From NCBI RefSeq assembly GCF_004345705.1, contig NZ_SLWV01000028.1, positions 1 to 48,291 of the forward strand: 48,291 nt of DNA, in the 5' to 3' direction. Source of the stretch: Marinisporobacter balticus. Lineage in GTDB: Bacteria > Bacillota > Clostridia > Peptostreptococcales > Thermotaleaceae. The notes beneath the pieces were generated by a model. It saw nothing but the letters and a program-made list of their open reading frames with translations. It made no database searches and was not told the origin of the DNA. Position numbers and translations under genes: made by a program. Positions 34,004 through 42,430 of the stretch are shown here, piece after piece (the first letter of the stretch is position 1; every line of letters begins with the position of its first letter).

Positions 34004-34156
34004 TCATACTTCCATAGTTGCTAGATATAGCATATTCTCCAAGGACTCATCAGATCTTTTAGTCCTCTGTCTTCGCTTCTAGTCTTCCGAAATTAAATCT
34101 TTAAACATATCCTTTAAATATCCGTCTAGATCGCCTGAAGTGTTAATATTTACCAT
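34004..34156 (-). pseudogene. Remnant of an IS256-family transposase
   Basis: Two pieces of an IS256-type transposase can be read on the minus strand. From ATG 34156 to a stop at 34079: VNINTSGDLDGYLKDMFKDL, like the N-terminal region of clostridial IS256 transposases. Then, in a different frame (34052-34004), DESLENMLYLATMEV, like the well-conserved C-terminal DEALLKMLYLATMDV block. The catalytic middle, some 300 residues including the DDE residues, is gone and stops interrupt both pieces. This is an internally deleted, dead copy. Homology is from memory of the family. Confidence 0.7.
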
Positions 34157-34261
34157 ATAATTTGCTCATTTAGAGTATGATACATGAAAACACCCTACAG
34201 GGTAAGTTTTTTGTTACTTTGAGAAGGTGAGATAGTAGCATGCAAATTTTGTCAAAAAACA

Positions 34262-34290
34262 TTGAAAAAACAGGAGAAAAATGATATACT
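34262..34290 (+). promoter_or_regulatory. Promoter of the first GGDEF-EAL gene
   Basis: TTGAAA (34262-34267), 17 bp, then TATACT (34285-34290) with an extended TGA. It lies about 75 bp before the start. Confidence 0.65.
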
Positions 34291-34365
34291 GAATAAGTAT
34301 AGGATTGGATTAATTGTAAAAATATAGCATGTGCATTGAAAAAAATAAGGGATAAGGGGAATTTT

Positions 34366-37293
34366 ATGAAGAAATCAAAAAAGCCTATAAAAGAAAATGT
34401 AGTAAATCAATTCAAATTGATATATTTGCCCTTATTGATTGTCTTATTCACTACTTTTACGATGAGTATTTCAAGTTTTTATATAAGCAGAAATTTATTA
34501 TTAGCACAAATGAAACAGGATGGCGTGAATCTTGTAAAGCAAGTAACAAATCAAATAGAAGGAAGTGATATCGCTTTAGATGTAATCAATGAAATATTAG
34601 AAGAAAAAATTAAAATAGCTGAGGAAATGATCATAAAAAATGAAAAGAATTTAAGTGATGAATTTTTAATGGAAATAAGTAAAGATTTACATATAGATGA
34701 ATTGAACTGGATGAACGAAAAGGGAGAAATTTTATATACAACGATTGAAGCGTATAGAGGGTGGATTCCTTTTGAGGGACATGCATTACATGATTTTATA
34801 CATAGTAAAGACCGAGAATTGATAGAGGCTATAAGACCAGATGTAAAGAGTGGAATTCCTAAGAAATATGGGGCGATGAAGAATAGCGCCGGTTATTTGG
34901 TTCAGGCAGGCATTTTAGCAGAGAATGTACAAAAATTAACAAAAACATTCAGTTATCAAACTTCAATTGAAGCATTGATGAAAAAAGAAAATATTGTTTA
35001 TGCAACCCTTGTAGATAAAAATCTAAAAGTCATTGCAGATGGAGACCGGGAAGAAATTAGAATGTGCTATGATACGAATAAAGAAAAAGAGCTGAAGGAA
35101 GCACTAAAAGGGAAAATAAGCATGATTGAGTGGTGCTATGATAAGATCGATGCGAAAGTACTAGAAATTTTAGCCCCAGTGAATAAGAATGGAGAAATTA
35201 TAGGCGTACTTGTCATAGGCCTTTCTATGAAAAGGGTTCATGATGCGGTTTATAGGATTTTTATCATATCATTCATGATTGCTTTGATTATGTTTTTATT
35301 GTTTTTATGGGTACAAAATAGAAATATTATCAAACCTGTAAATCGGTTAAACCAAAAGATCAATCAAATAGATGTGGAGAAAGATATAACGTATAGGCTT
35401 CAGTTAGTAGAGAAGGGTACTTTTTTTGGATTAACCATTTCTATGAACAACCTACTAGACAAAATGGCTAGCTATTTGTTCCAATTAAAAGAAAATCAAG
35501 AAGAATTAGAGGCATCTAATGAAGAACTTGTAGCAGCTTATGAACAGTTAACCGCATCGGAGGAAGAACTAAGGGCGCAATATGATGAAATACAAAGCTA
35601 CACAGAGAAATTAGAAAATTTAAAACAAAGATATGCCATTGCCATTAAAGGGACCAATAGTGCTGTATGGGAAGTGGATATAAGTGATCAAACGGTTTAT
35701 TTTTCTCACGAATTTAAAGAGATCGTAGGAAGAACTTTTAGCGAAAAAGTAGAGATCGATCAAATTGTTAAAGCGCTTTTTACAATAGAAGACCAACAAA
35801 ATTTAATGGAAGCATTTTTAGCATATAAAAATGGTGATAGCGAAGAAATATATACCCAAGTAAGGATAAAAAATCAGGATGATAGGTTAAAATGGCTGTT
35901 AGTGCGTGGAAAAGGAATTTATGATGAACAACAAAACTTGAAGAAGATTAGTGGCATTCTTCTGGATATAACAGAGTTAAAGGAGCAAGAAGCATACATA
36001 AAAAAGCTTGCTTATAATGATTCTTTAACAGAGCTACCTAATCGCAGAAGTTTTTTAGAAAAGCTTGAGAAAGCCTTGCACAAAGATCAATCAGGTGCAG
36101 TTATGTTACTAGATTTAGATAACTTTAAAGAGATTAATGATACCTTAGGCCACACATATGGGGATAAGGTACTGAAAAAAGTGGCACGAGGTTTGAAACA
36201 TATAAGAGATGAAAAAATGTTTCTATCAAGGTTAGGTGGAGATGAATTTCTTGTTCTGATAGAAGGGGAAGAGGATATTATAGAAATCGAAAATTATGCA
36301 AAGAAAATAATCCAGATATTTAAAGATAAATGCATGATAGAAAGCGATGAAATCTATATAAGTGCGAGTTTAGGGGTTACCCGATATCCTTCTGATAGCA
36401 ATGAAGTGAGTCAATTGATTATGAATGCAGATATGGCTATGTATAAAGTAAAGGATATTGGAAAGAACAACTATATGTTTTTTAATAAAGAAATGATAGA
36501 AAATTTAAAGGAACAGATTCATATAGGAAAAATTTTAAGAGAGGCCATAACAGAAGATGGATTTAAATTGGTATACCAGCCGCAAGTGTGTACATATACT
36601 GGAAAAATTATAGGATTTGAAGCCTTGATAAGGCTAAAAAATCATAATATTTCACCTGATGTGTTTATAGAGGCAGCAGAAGAAAATGGTATGATTATTG
36701 AGATTGGAAGATGGGTTACAAAGGAAGCCATCAGCCAAATTGTAACATGGAAAAATAAGGGTTTGCCTGTAAAACCTATTGCCATTAATTTTTCAGCAAA
36801 ACAGTTAAAGGATACAAATTATATTGCATTTTTAGAAAATACACTAAAAGAAAAGAATGTAGAAGTGAAGTATATTGAAATTGAGATTACAGAAAGTATA
36901 TTTTTAGATGAAAAAGAAGAAACGATTGTATTTTTGAATCGATTAAAGAAGTTGGGGATAAAAATTGCGCTAGATGATTTTGGAACAGGCTATTCTTCTC
37001 TTAGTTATTTAACATTTTTGCCAGTGGATAAAATAAAACTAGACAAATCTTTATGTGATAAGTTCTTAGAAATAGAAAATATTGCAGTGATGGATAATAT
37101 TATTTCCCTTGCGCATAGTTTAAATTTAGAAGTAACAGCAGAAGGGATCGAGGATATGGAGCAATATAAACGGTTGAAAGTGGCTAAGTGCAATTACATT
37201 CAAGGATATTTATTTAGTAAGCCAGTGGAAGCTTTAGAATCAGAGAAAATATATGGTGATAATTTTTTAGAGAAGATTAACGATAAGGCATAA
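34366..37293 (+). CDS. Membrane sensor GGDEF-EAL protein (c-di-GMP turnover)
   Basis: A 975-residue protein. A first membrane helix near residues 17-40 and a second near 297-317 flank an extracellular region of about 255 residues, probably a Cache-type sensor. A linker, a coiled coil (400-450) and a PAS domain (450-560) follow. The GGDEF domain has RLGGDEF near 622, intact, but no RxxD inhibitory site five residues before it. The EAL domain has FEALIRL near 751 and ALDDFGTGYSS near 869, also intact. It could make or break c-di-GMP; the net direction is not readable. ATG 34366 is preferred over TTG 34336, because AAGGGG lies just upstream. Confidence 0.88.
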   Translation: MKKSKKPIKENVVNQFKLIYLPLLIVLFTTFTMSISSFYISRNLLLAQMKQDGVNLVKQVTNQIEGSDIALDVINEILEEKIKIAEEMIIKNEKNLSDEFLMEISKDLHIDELNWMNEKGEILYTTIEAYRGWIPFEGHALHDFIHSKDRELIEAIRPDVKSGIPKKYGAMKNSAGYLVQAGILAENVQKLTKTFSYQTSIEALMKKENIVYATLVDKNLKVIADGDREEIRMCYDTNKEKELKEALKGKISMIEWCYDKIDAKVLEILAPVNKNGEIIGVLVIGLSMKRVHDAVYRIFIISFMIALIMFLLFLWVQNRNIIKPVNRLNQKINQIDVEKDITYRLQLVEKGTFFGLTISMNNLLDKMASYLFQLKENQEELEASNEELVAAYEQLTASEEELRAQYDEIQSYTEKLENLKQRYAIAIKGTNSAVWEVDISDQTVYFSHEFKEIVGRTFSEKVEIDQIVKALFTIEDQQNLMEAFLAYKNGDSEEIYTQVRIKNQDDRLKWLLVRGKGIYDEQQNLKKISGILLDITELKEQEAYIKKLAYNDSLTELPNRRSFLEKLEKALHKDQSGAVMLLDLDNFKEINDTLGHTYGDKVLKKVARGLKHIRDEKMFLSRLGGDEFLVLIEGEEDIIEIENYAKKIIQIFKDKCMIESDEIYISASLGVTRYPSDSNEVSQLIMNADMAMYKVKDIGKNNYMFFNKEMIENLKEQIHIGKILREAITEDGFKLVYQPQVCTYTGKIIGFEALIRLKNHNISPDVFIEAAEENGMIIEIGRWVTKEAISQIVTWKNKGLPVKPIAINFSAKQLKDTNYIAFLENTLKEKNVEVKYIEIEITESIFLDEKEETIVFLNRLKKLGIKIALDDFGTGYSSLSYLTFLPVDKIKLDKSLCDKFLEIENIAVMDNIISLAHSLNLEVTAEGIEDMEQYKRLKVAKCNYIQGYLFSKPVEALESEKIYGDNFLEKINDKA

Positions 37294-37405
37294 AAAGCGT
37301 AGTAGCAGAAATAAAAGTTTTTATCGAATCATAGAGCAAGCCTATAATTATATTAAAAATGTCAATAAATTTAAATTTTCAGAACACATAGGCAATATTA
37401 TTTGG

Positions 37406-37411
37406 TATACT
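37406..37411 (+). promoter_or_regulatory. Possible -10 of the threonine synthase promoter
   Basis: TATACT (37406-37411) preceded by TTGG, 45 bp before the start codon. No good -35 stands 17 bp upstream. No T-box or other leader structure is seen. Confidence 0.35.
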
Positions 37412-37455
37412 ATTACCTAAATATAATAATGTTGAAAGTATGGGGTGAAGAAGTA

Positions 37456-38943
37456 ATGGTTGTAAAATATAAAAGCACAAGAGGCAATAATGAGAATATC
37501 ACATCAGCAGAAGCCATTTTAAAAGGGTTATCAAAGGATAAGGGGTTATATGTTCCTCAAGATTTTCCAGTAATCGACAAAAACTTAGAGGCAATAAAGG
37601 ATATGAATTATAAAGAAGTTGCTTTTTATATCTTAAACAAGTTTTTGAGTGATTACACGGAAGAAGAATTAAAAGATGCCATCGAAAAAGCTTATGATGA
37701 TAAATTTGAAAATAAGAAAATTGCACCTTTAGTAAAAAAAAGCGGTATGTATTTTCTAGAACTTTATCACGGAAAGACTTTAGCTTTTAAAGATATGGCA
37801 CTTTCTATCCTTCCGCATCTATTAACGAAGGCTGCAAAAAAATTAGGAGAACAAAAGAAAATCGTTATTTTAGCAGCAACTTCAGGAGATACAGGAAAAG
37901 CAGCCTTAGAAGGCTTTTCAGATGTGAATAATACGGAAGTAATCGTATTTTACCCAGCAAAAGGGGTTAGTGAAATCCAAAAGAGACAAATGATCACCCA
38001 AGAAGGGAAAAATACACATGTTGTAGATATAAACGGAAACTTTGATCATGCTCAAAGGGGTGTAAAAGAAATATTTAATGATGATGCATTTGGAGAAGAA
38101 ATGGCTGCAAACAATCATGTCTTTTCATCTGCAAATTCTATTAATATAGGAAGATTAATCCCGCAGGTTGTGTATTATGTTTATAGCTATGTACAGTTAT
38201 TAAAGCAAGGAGAAATAGCCTTAGATGAAAAGATTAATTTTGTTGTGCCTACAGGGAATTTTGGAAATATATTGGCAGGTTATTATGCGAAGAAAATGGG
38301 ATTACCGATCAATAAATTAATCTGTGCATCTAATGAAAACAATGTGCTTACGGATTTTTTAAAAACGGGCATATATGATATTCAGAGAGACTTTTTAATT
38401 ACAAATTCGCCATCTATGGATATTTTGATTTCGAGCAATTTGGAAAGACTGTTGTATGAGCTTTCAGATCATGATGAAGATTTGATTCGTAGTATGATGC
38501 ATGATCTTGAGCGGAAGAAGAAATATACCATTACCCCTAGCATGAAAAAGAATCTAGAAGACTTCTATGGAGGGTTTAGCACAGAGGATGAAACATTACA
38601 AGCGATTAAGAAAGTATATAATGATGCAAATTATGTGATGGATACGCATACGGCAGTGGCTTATCATGTATATGAACAATATAAGAAAGAGACAAAGGAT
38701 GCAAGCAAAACAGTGATTGTATCTACTGCAAGTCCTTATAAGTTTACAAAGAGCGTGATTGAGGGTTTAAAAGAAGGAAATACTGAAAATGATGAATTTG
38801 AACTTGTAAAGAATTTATCAACCCTTACAGGACTAAACATCCCACAATCAATAAAGGATCTAGATAAAAAAGAAATTTTACATGATCTAAAATGCGAAAA
38901 AGATGGCATGAAAGAGATTGTAAAGAAGATCTTAAATATTTAG
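37456..38943 (+). CDS. thrC: Threonine synthase
   Basis: A 495-residue PLP enzyme that converts O-phosphohomoserine to threonine. Long-form ThrC features: KYKSTRGNNENITSAEAILK at the start, DKGLYVP, the PLP lysine in FLELYHGKTLAFKDMALS, and the phosphate-binding AATSGDTGKAALEGF. ATG 37456 has GGGGTGAAG upstream; the frame open to 37402 starts in the promoter. It stands alone, without hom or thrB nearby, with its own promoter and terminator. Confidence 0.93.
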   Translation: MVVKYKSTRGNNENITSAEAILKGLSKDKGLYVPQDFPVIDKNLEAIKDMNYKEVAFYILNKFLSDYTEEELKDAIEKAYDDKFENKKIAPLVKKSGMYFLELYHGKTLAFKDMALSILPHLLTKAAKKLGEQKKIVILAATSGDTGKAALEGFSDVNNTEVIVFYPAKGVSEIQKRQMITQEGKNTHVVDINGNFDHAQRGVKEIFNDDAFGEEMAANNHVFSSANSINIGRLIPQVVYYVYSYVQLLKQGEIALDEKINFVVPTGNFGNILAGYYAKKMGLPINKLICASNENNVLTDFLKTGIYDIQRDFLITNSPSMDILISSNLERLLYELSDHDEDLIRSMMHDLERKKKYTITPSMKKNLEDFYGGFSTEDETLQAIKKVYNDANYVMDTHTAVAYHVYEQYKKETKDASKTVIVSTASPYKFTKSVIEGLKEGNTENDEFELVKNLSTLTGLNIPQSIKDLDKKEILHDLKCEKDGMKEIVKKILNI

Positions 38944-38949
38944 TAGTTT

Positions 38950-38989
38950 AAAACCACTTGAATTACTAGCGAATTGAGTGGTTTTGTTT
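38950..38989 (+). terminator. Terminator after thrC
   Basis: AAAACCACT (38950-38958) pairs with AGTGGTTTT (38977-38985), and a T-rich tail follows, just after the thrC stop. Confidence 0.8.
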
Positions 38990-39083
38990 TGTGCGTCAAT
39001 GCGCGATACCTATTGATTGAAGCATTACAGCGTGGAACAAAAACATACAGAAAAGTTAAAGAATCTTCAGTTAATTACATATA

Positions 39084-39112
39084 TTGACATAATTACGGTT
39101 TTCCAGTATAAT
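39084..39112 (+). promoter_or_regulatory. Promoter of the riboswitch-controlled GGDEF-EAL gene
   Basis: A consensus promoter: TTGACA (39084-39089), 17 bp, TATAAT (39107-39112). Transcription from about 39119 gives a leader of roughly 300 nt that contains the riboswitch. The rest of the 481-bp gap (38944-39424) shows no gene. Confidence 0.85.
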
Positions 39113-39223
39113 GAAATTAATACAGAATGATAAAGATAAGATGTTTGCTTATAAAAATATAATTGTGTATCAATAAATATAGTCTATAATTTTAATAAAG
39201 AAGATAAATTAAATAAATGATAA

Positions 39224-39298
39224 TAGCAAACTTATTGAAAAATAAGGACGCAAAGCCACGGATCTAAGGGATATGATTCTATGATAGCCAGGTTGCCA
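39224..39298 (+). ncRNA. Cyclic di-GMP-I (GEMM-I) riboswitch aptamer
   Basis: The GEMM-I core is clear: AGCAAAC (39225-39231), a P1b stem CTTATT/AATAAG closed by a GAAA tetraloop (39231-39246), the invariant GACGCAAAGCC (39247-39257), a P2 region and a closing CCAGGTTGCC (39288-39297). The base before CAAAC is G; in my numbering of the Vibrio Vc2 RNA this is G20, which favours c-di-GMP over cGAMP. It precedes a c-di-GMP turnover gene, so feedback control is likely. Confidence 0.88.
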
Positions 39299-39326
39299 AA
39301 AAATATATTTATGTTTGCAATTTTTT

Positions 39327-39358
39327 AAAGGCACCTATATTGAATAGATGTCTTTTTT
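39327..39358 (+). terminator. Riboswitch expression-platform terminator
   Basis: AAAGGCACCTAT (39327-39338) pairs with ATAGATGTCTTT (39344-39355) with one mismatch and one G-U, then a T-run. It lies between the aptamer and the gene. GTTTGC (39313-39318) in front of it is complementary to the aptamer core GCAAAC (39226-39231), offering an alternative fold. Confidence 0.75.
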
Positions 39359-39424
39359 AGTATAATTCAACGCATTAAATCTTACAGTGAAAAAAATGAA
39401 AAATTATAAAGGGGAATTAAAGAT

Positions 39425-42178
39425 ATGGATAAAAAATCAAAGCTACATCATGTATTAAGTCCTCCCATGAATATAGAAGATCATCCTTTTGTTATTTTAA
39501 AAGATGAGTATATTTTAAGCTGTAATGATTTAGCTTTAAATTTATTTCAGTATACTTCAAAAGAAGAGCTAATAGGGTTAAAGTTTTACCAATTAGTTTT
39601 TGATGAATTTGATAGAAAACGATTTAAAAGGAATATAACAAATAACATAACAAAAGCGTTTAAATGTACTTACTTTCGTAAGAACAATGAAAAATTTTTA
39701 GTGAATACAAAAGTTTTTACAAAAGGAACATCCATATATATTGTTATGAATCGGATAGATCAAGATGATCAAATACAGGATACGAGTAGAGAAATGAAAG
39801 ATAGGTATAAATATTTATTTGAAAACCATAGAGATGTGATGCTTTTAATAGACCCTGAAACAGGAAGTATTATTGAATGTAATAAAAGCGCAGTTTCATA
39901 TTATGGATATGAGGAAGAAATACTTTTAGGTATGAAAATTCAAGATATAAATATGCTAGAGGATCATGAAATTTATAAAGAAATGCAAATTGCAAAAAGA
40001 GAAGAAAGGAATCTTTTCTACTTTTCGCATAGACTAGCGAATGGAGAAATACGGGATACAGAAGTTTATAGTGTACCTATAAAATTAGAAGATAAGCAGT
40101 TATTGTATTCCATTGTTTATGATGTAACAGAAATGAGACTTCAAAAAACATTTTTTGAGCATCTGTTTAAAAACTCTCCTTTGGCAATCGTTATGCTGAA
40201 TAATAAATATAGGATAATCGATATTAATGAAAATTTTAAAAAGCTTTTTCAATATGATTTGAACGATGTTAAAAGTAAGCAGATTCGAGAAGTATTATAT
40301 TATGAAGATGTGGATAATACTAATTTTTGCAAGATGCTGGAGAAAGGAATTTTTGTAAGAAGAACTGGGAAAAGGAAAAAAAAGGATAATACGATGATAG
40401 ATGTGGATATATTAATCTATCCGATCATTAATAATAGGCAACGAATAGGGATATTTGTTATATATACGGATAAAACAGAGAAAATGAAATATGAAAGGGA
40501 ACTAAAGTTATTTGCAAAAGCACTAGAGAATAATACAGAAGGAATCATGATTACAGATAAAGAAGGAAGTATTTCATGGGCTAATGTTGCATTTACGCAA
40601 ATAACAGGTTATTGCTTTGATGAAGTTATCGGTAAGAATCCTAGAATATTAAAATCAGATAAACATACGAATAAATTTTATAAACAAATGTGGGATGCAA
40701 TCCTAAAAGAAGGGAAATGGAAGGGCGAAATATTTAATAAGCATAAAAATGGGCAGATTTATACTCAGTGGTTAAATATATATTCTATTAAAGATGAAAA
40801 TAATCAGATCACGCATTTTACAGCAATTATTAGTGATATTACTGAAAGGAAGAAAAAGGAAGAAAAAATTGAGTATATGGCATTTCGAGATGCGCTTACA
40901 GGTCTTTATAATAGAACCTTTTTTATAAATCAACTGAATCATGAAATATCAAAAACTCAAAATGAAAATATAGCCATTTTATTTTTAGATTTAGATGATT
41001 TTAAAAGGATCAATGATACCTTAGGGCATTCTGTTGGAGATAAGGTTTTAAAGGAAGTTTCAGTAATAATCAAAAAATGCGTTAGAGAAATAGATTGGGT
41101 TGCTAGAATAGGTGGAGATGAATTTATGATCCTCCTGTCACAGCTTCAAAATAAAACAATGCCTAGTGATATAGCAAATTACATTATAAATGCGTTAAAC
41201 GAACCCGTTCGCGTGGATAAAAAATCATTACGGATTTCAGTTAGTATCGGAATATCACAGTATCCTAAGGATGGGAAGGACGCAGAAACATTAATAAAAA
41301 ATGCGGATATTGCCATGTATAAAGCAAAAGAAAATAAAAATACGGATAAAAAGCATAGCATGTTATTTCACCCGAGCATGGATAAAGAAGTCAACCAAGA
41401 GTTTTTACTATCGAATCATTTAAGATATGCCATAGAAAAAAAAGAACTTTATATATATTACCAACCAATAGTAGAGGTACATACAGAAAAAATCGTTGCG
41501 GCAGAAGCTTTACTTCGATGGAAACATCCTGAGTTTGGACTAATATCTCCTGAAGAATTTATACCAGTAGCTGAAAAAACTGGACTTATTAATGAAATCG
41601 GTAAGTGGGTACTTAAAAATGCATGTATACAAAATAAAAGGTGGCAAAATCAGGGGTATTCTTCGTTAACCATTTGTGTGAATATATCTGTCAATCAATT
41701 AAAACAAAAAGAATTTCCTCAATTAGTTGGAAATATTCTAAATGAAATAAATTTTGATCCAAAGTATTTAGAATTAGAAATAACAGAAAGCATTTCCACT
41801 GAGAATGTAGAGAATATTGAAAATATATTATATGATTTAAAAAGGTTAGGCATAAGCCTTTCTATTGATGACTTTGGCACAGGGTATTCTTCTTTAGCGA
41901 AGCTTAGACAGCTACCGATTTCAAAACTAAAAATAGATAAAAGTTTTATAAGCGATATTGATGATCAACTCACAAACATCCAAATCCCTTCAGCAATTAT
42001 TGCAATGGCAAAAAGTTTAAATATAAAAGTTGTAGCAGAAGGGATTGAAACAAAAAAACAATTAGAATGCCTAAAAGATCTTGCGTGTGAATTTGGACAA
42101 GGGTATTTATTGAGTCCTCCTGTTGATAAAGATTCCTTTGAGAGAATACTCCATTTGCAGAGTTTAAAAGAAAAATAG
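39425..42178 (+). CDS. Cytoplasmic PAS-GGDEF-EAL protein (c-di-GMP turnover)
   Basis: A 917-residue protein without membrane helices. Three to four PAS-like domains fill residues 15-480 (for example LFENHRDVMLLIDPETGSII and ALENNTEGIMITDKEGSI). The GGDEF domain has RIGGDEFM near 561 and an inhibitory site REID exactly five residues before it, so product feedback is expected. The EAL domain has AAEALLRWKHPEFG near 692 and SIDDFGTGYSSL near 818; both active sites look complete. AAAGGGG precedes ATG 39425. The c-di-GMP-I riboswitch upstream adds RNA-level feedback. Confidence 0.9.
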   Translation: MDKKSKLHHVLSPPMNIEDHPFVILKDEYILSCNDLALNLFQYTSKEELIGLKFYQLVFDEFDRKRFKRNITNNITKAFKCTYFRKNNEKFLVNTKVFTKGTSIYIVMNRIDQDDQIQDTSREMKDRYKYLFENHRDVMLLIDPETGSIIECNKSAVSYYGYEEEILLGMKIQDINMLEDHEIYKEMQIAKREERNLFYFSHRLANGEIRDTEVYSVPIKLEDKQLLYSIVYDVTEMRLQKTFFEHLFKNSPLAIVMLNNKYRIIDINENFKKLFQYDLNDVKSKQIREVLYYEDVDNTNFCKMLEKGIFVRRTGKRKKKDNTMIDVDILIYPIINNRQRIGIFVIYTDKTEKMKYERELKLFAKALENNTEGIMITDKEGSISWANVAFTQITGYCFDEVIGKNPRILKSDKHTNKFYKQMWDAILKEGKWKGEIFNKHKNGQIYTQWLNIYSIKDENNQITHFTAIISDITERKKKEEKIEYMAFRDALTGLYNRTFFINQLNHEISKTQNENIAILFLDLDDFKRINDTLGHSVGDKVLKEVSVIIKKCVREIDWVARIGGDEFMILLSQLQNKTMPSDIANYIINALNEPVRVDKKSLRISVSIGISQYPKDGKDAETLIKNADIAMYKAKENKNTDKKHSMLFHPSMDKEVNQEFLLSNHLRYAIEKKELYIYYQPIVEVHTEKIVAAEALLRWKHPEFGLISPEEFIPVAEKTGLINEIGKWVLKNACIQNKRWQNQGYSSLTICVNISVNQLKQKEFPQLVGNILNEINFDPKYLELEITESISTENVENIENILYDLKRLGISLSIDDFGTGYSSLAKLRQLPISKLKIDKSFISDIDDQLTNIQIPSAIIAMAKSLNIKVVAEGIETKKQLECLKDLACEFGQGYLLSPPVDKDSFERILHLQSLKEK

Positions 42179-42252
42179 TGAAAATTCAAGTAAGAAATTT
42201 TTGTACTATAGTCTTGAATAAATAATAAAGTATGTGATATCTTATAGATAAA

Positions 42253-42297
42253 AAGAAGTATTCAAAGTGAGATTTAATCGAATGCTTCTTTTTTTAT
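42253..42297 (+). terminator. Terminator after the second GGDEF-EAL gene
   Basis: AAGAAGTATTC (42253-42263) pairs with GAATGCTTCTT (42280-42290), with one G-U, followed by a T-run. Confidence 0.85.
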
Positions 42298-42341
42298 TTG
42301 TAAATTAATTTTAAAAAAGAAGTTTTATAAAAAATAGAACA

Positions 42342-42353
42342 GAACAAATGTTT
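42342..42353. promoter_or_regulatory. LexA/SOS-box-like site over the topoisomerase promoter
   Basis: GAAC-AAAT-GTTT matches the Gram-positive SOS box GAAC-N4-GTTC at all but the last base. It overlaps the -35 TTGACT, where LexA would block RNA polymerase. A further AGAAC lies directly before it. Confidence 0.5.
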
Positions 42354-42379
42354 GACTAAATTTTTAAAAATGGTATAAT
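42352..42379 (+). promoter_or_regulatory. Promoter of the topoisomerase pair
   Basis: TTGACT (42352-42357), 16 bp, TATAAT (42374-42379), about 50 bp before the ParE-like start. Confidence 0.75.
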
Positions 42380-42430
42380 ACGGTTGTTCTATTGATAAAA
42401 GGTACATAAGAGATTAGCAGGAGGAACAGT

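Larger units (their letters stand above)
33725..34261. other. Gene-free stretch with IS debris
   Basis: About 540 bp without an intact gene. It holds a long perfect hairpin (33851-33890), an IS256-family transposase remnant on the minus strand (34004-34156) and a small GC-richer stem ACCCT/AGGGT near 34190-34202 before a T-run, which could be a late terminator for the iol operon. Frames in this stretch are short and uninterpretable apart from the transposase pieces. Confidence 0.6.

Noticed and set aside
33804..34007. Minus-strand 67-codon frame beginning MKKGLHRILYNG
   Set aside because: It overlaps the end of the transposase debris and the long hairpin, and has no match to any family I know; treated as decayed sequence.
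37294..37455. T-box or other amino-acid leader before thrC
   Set aside because: No specifier stem, T-box sequence or terminator is visible in this 160-bp gap.
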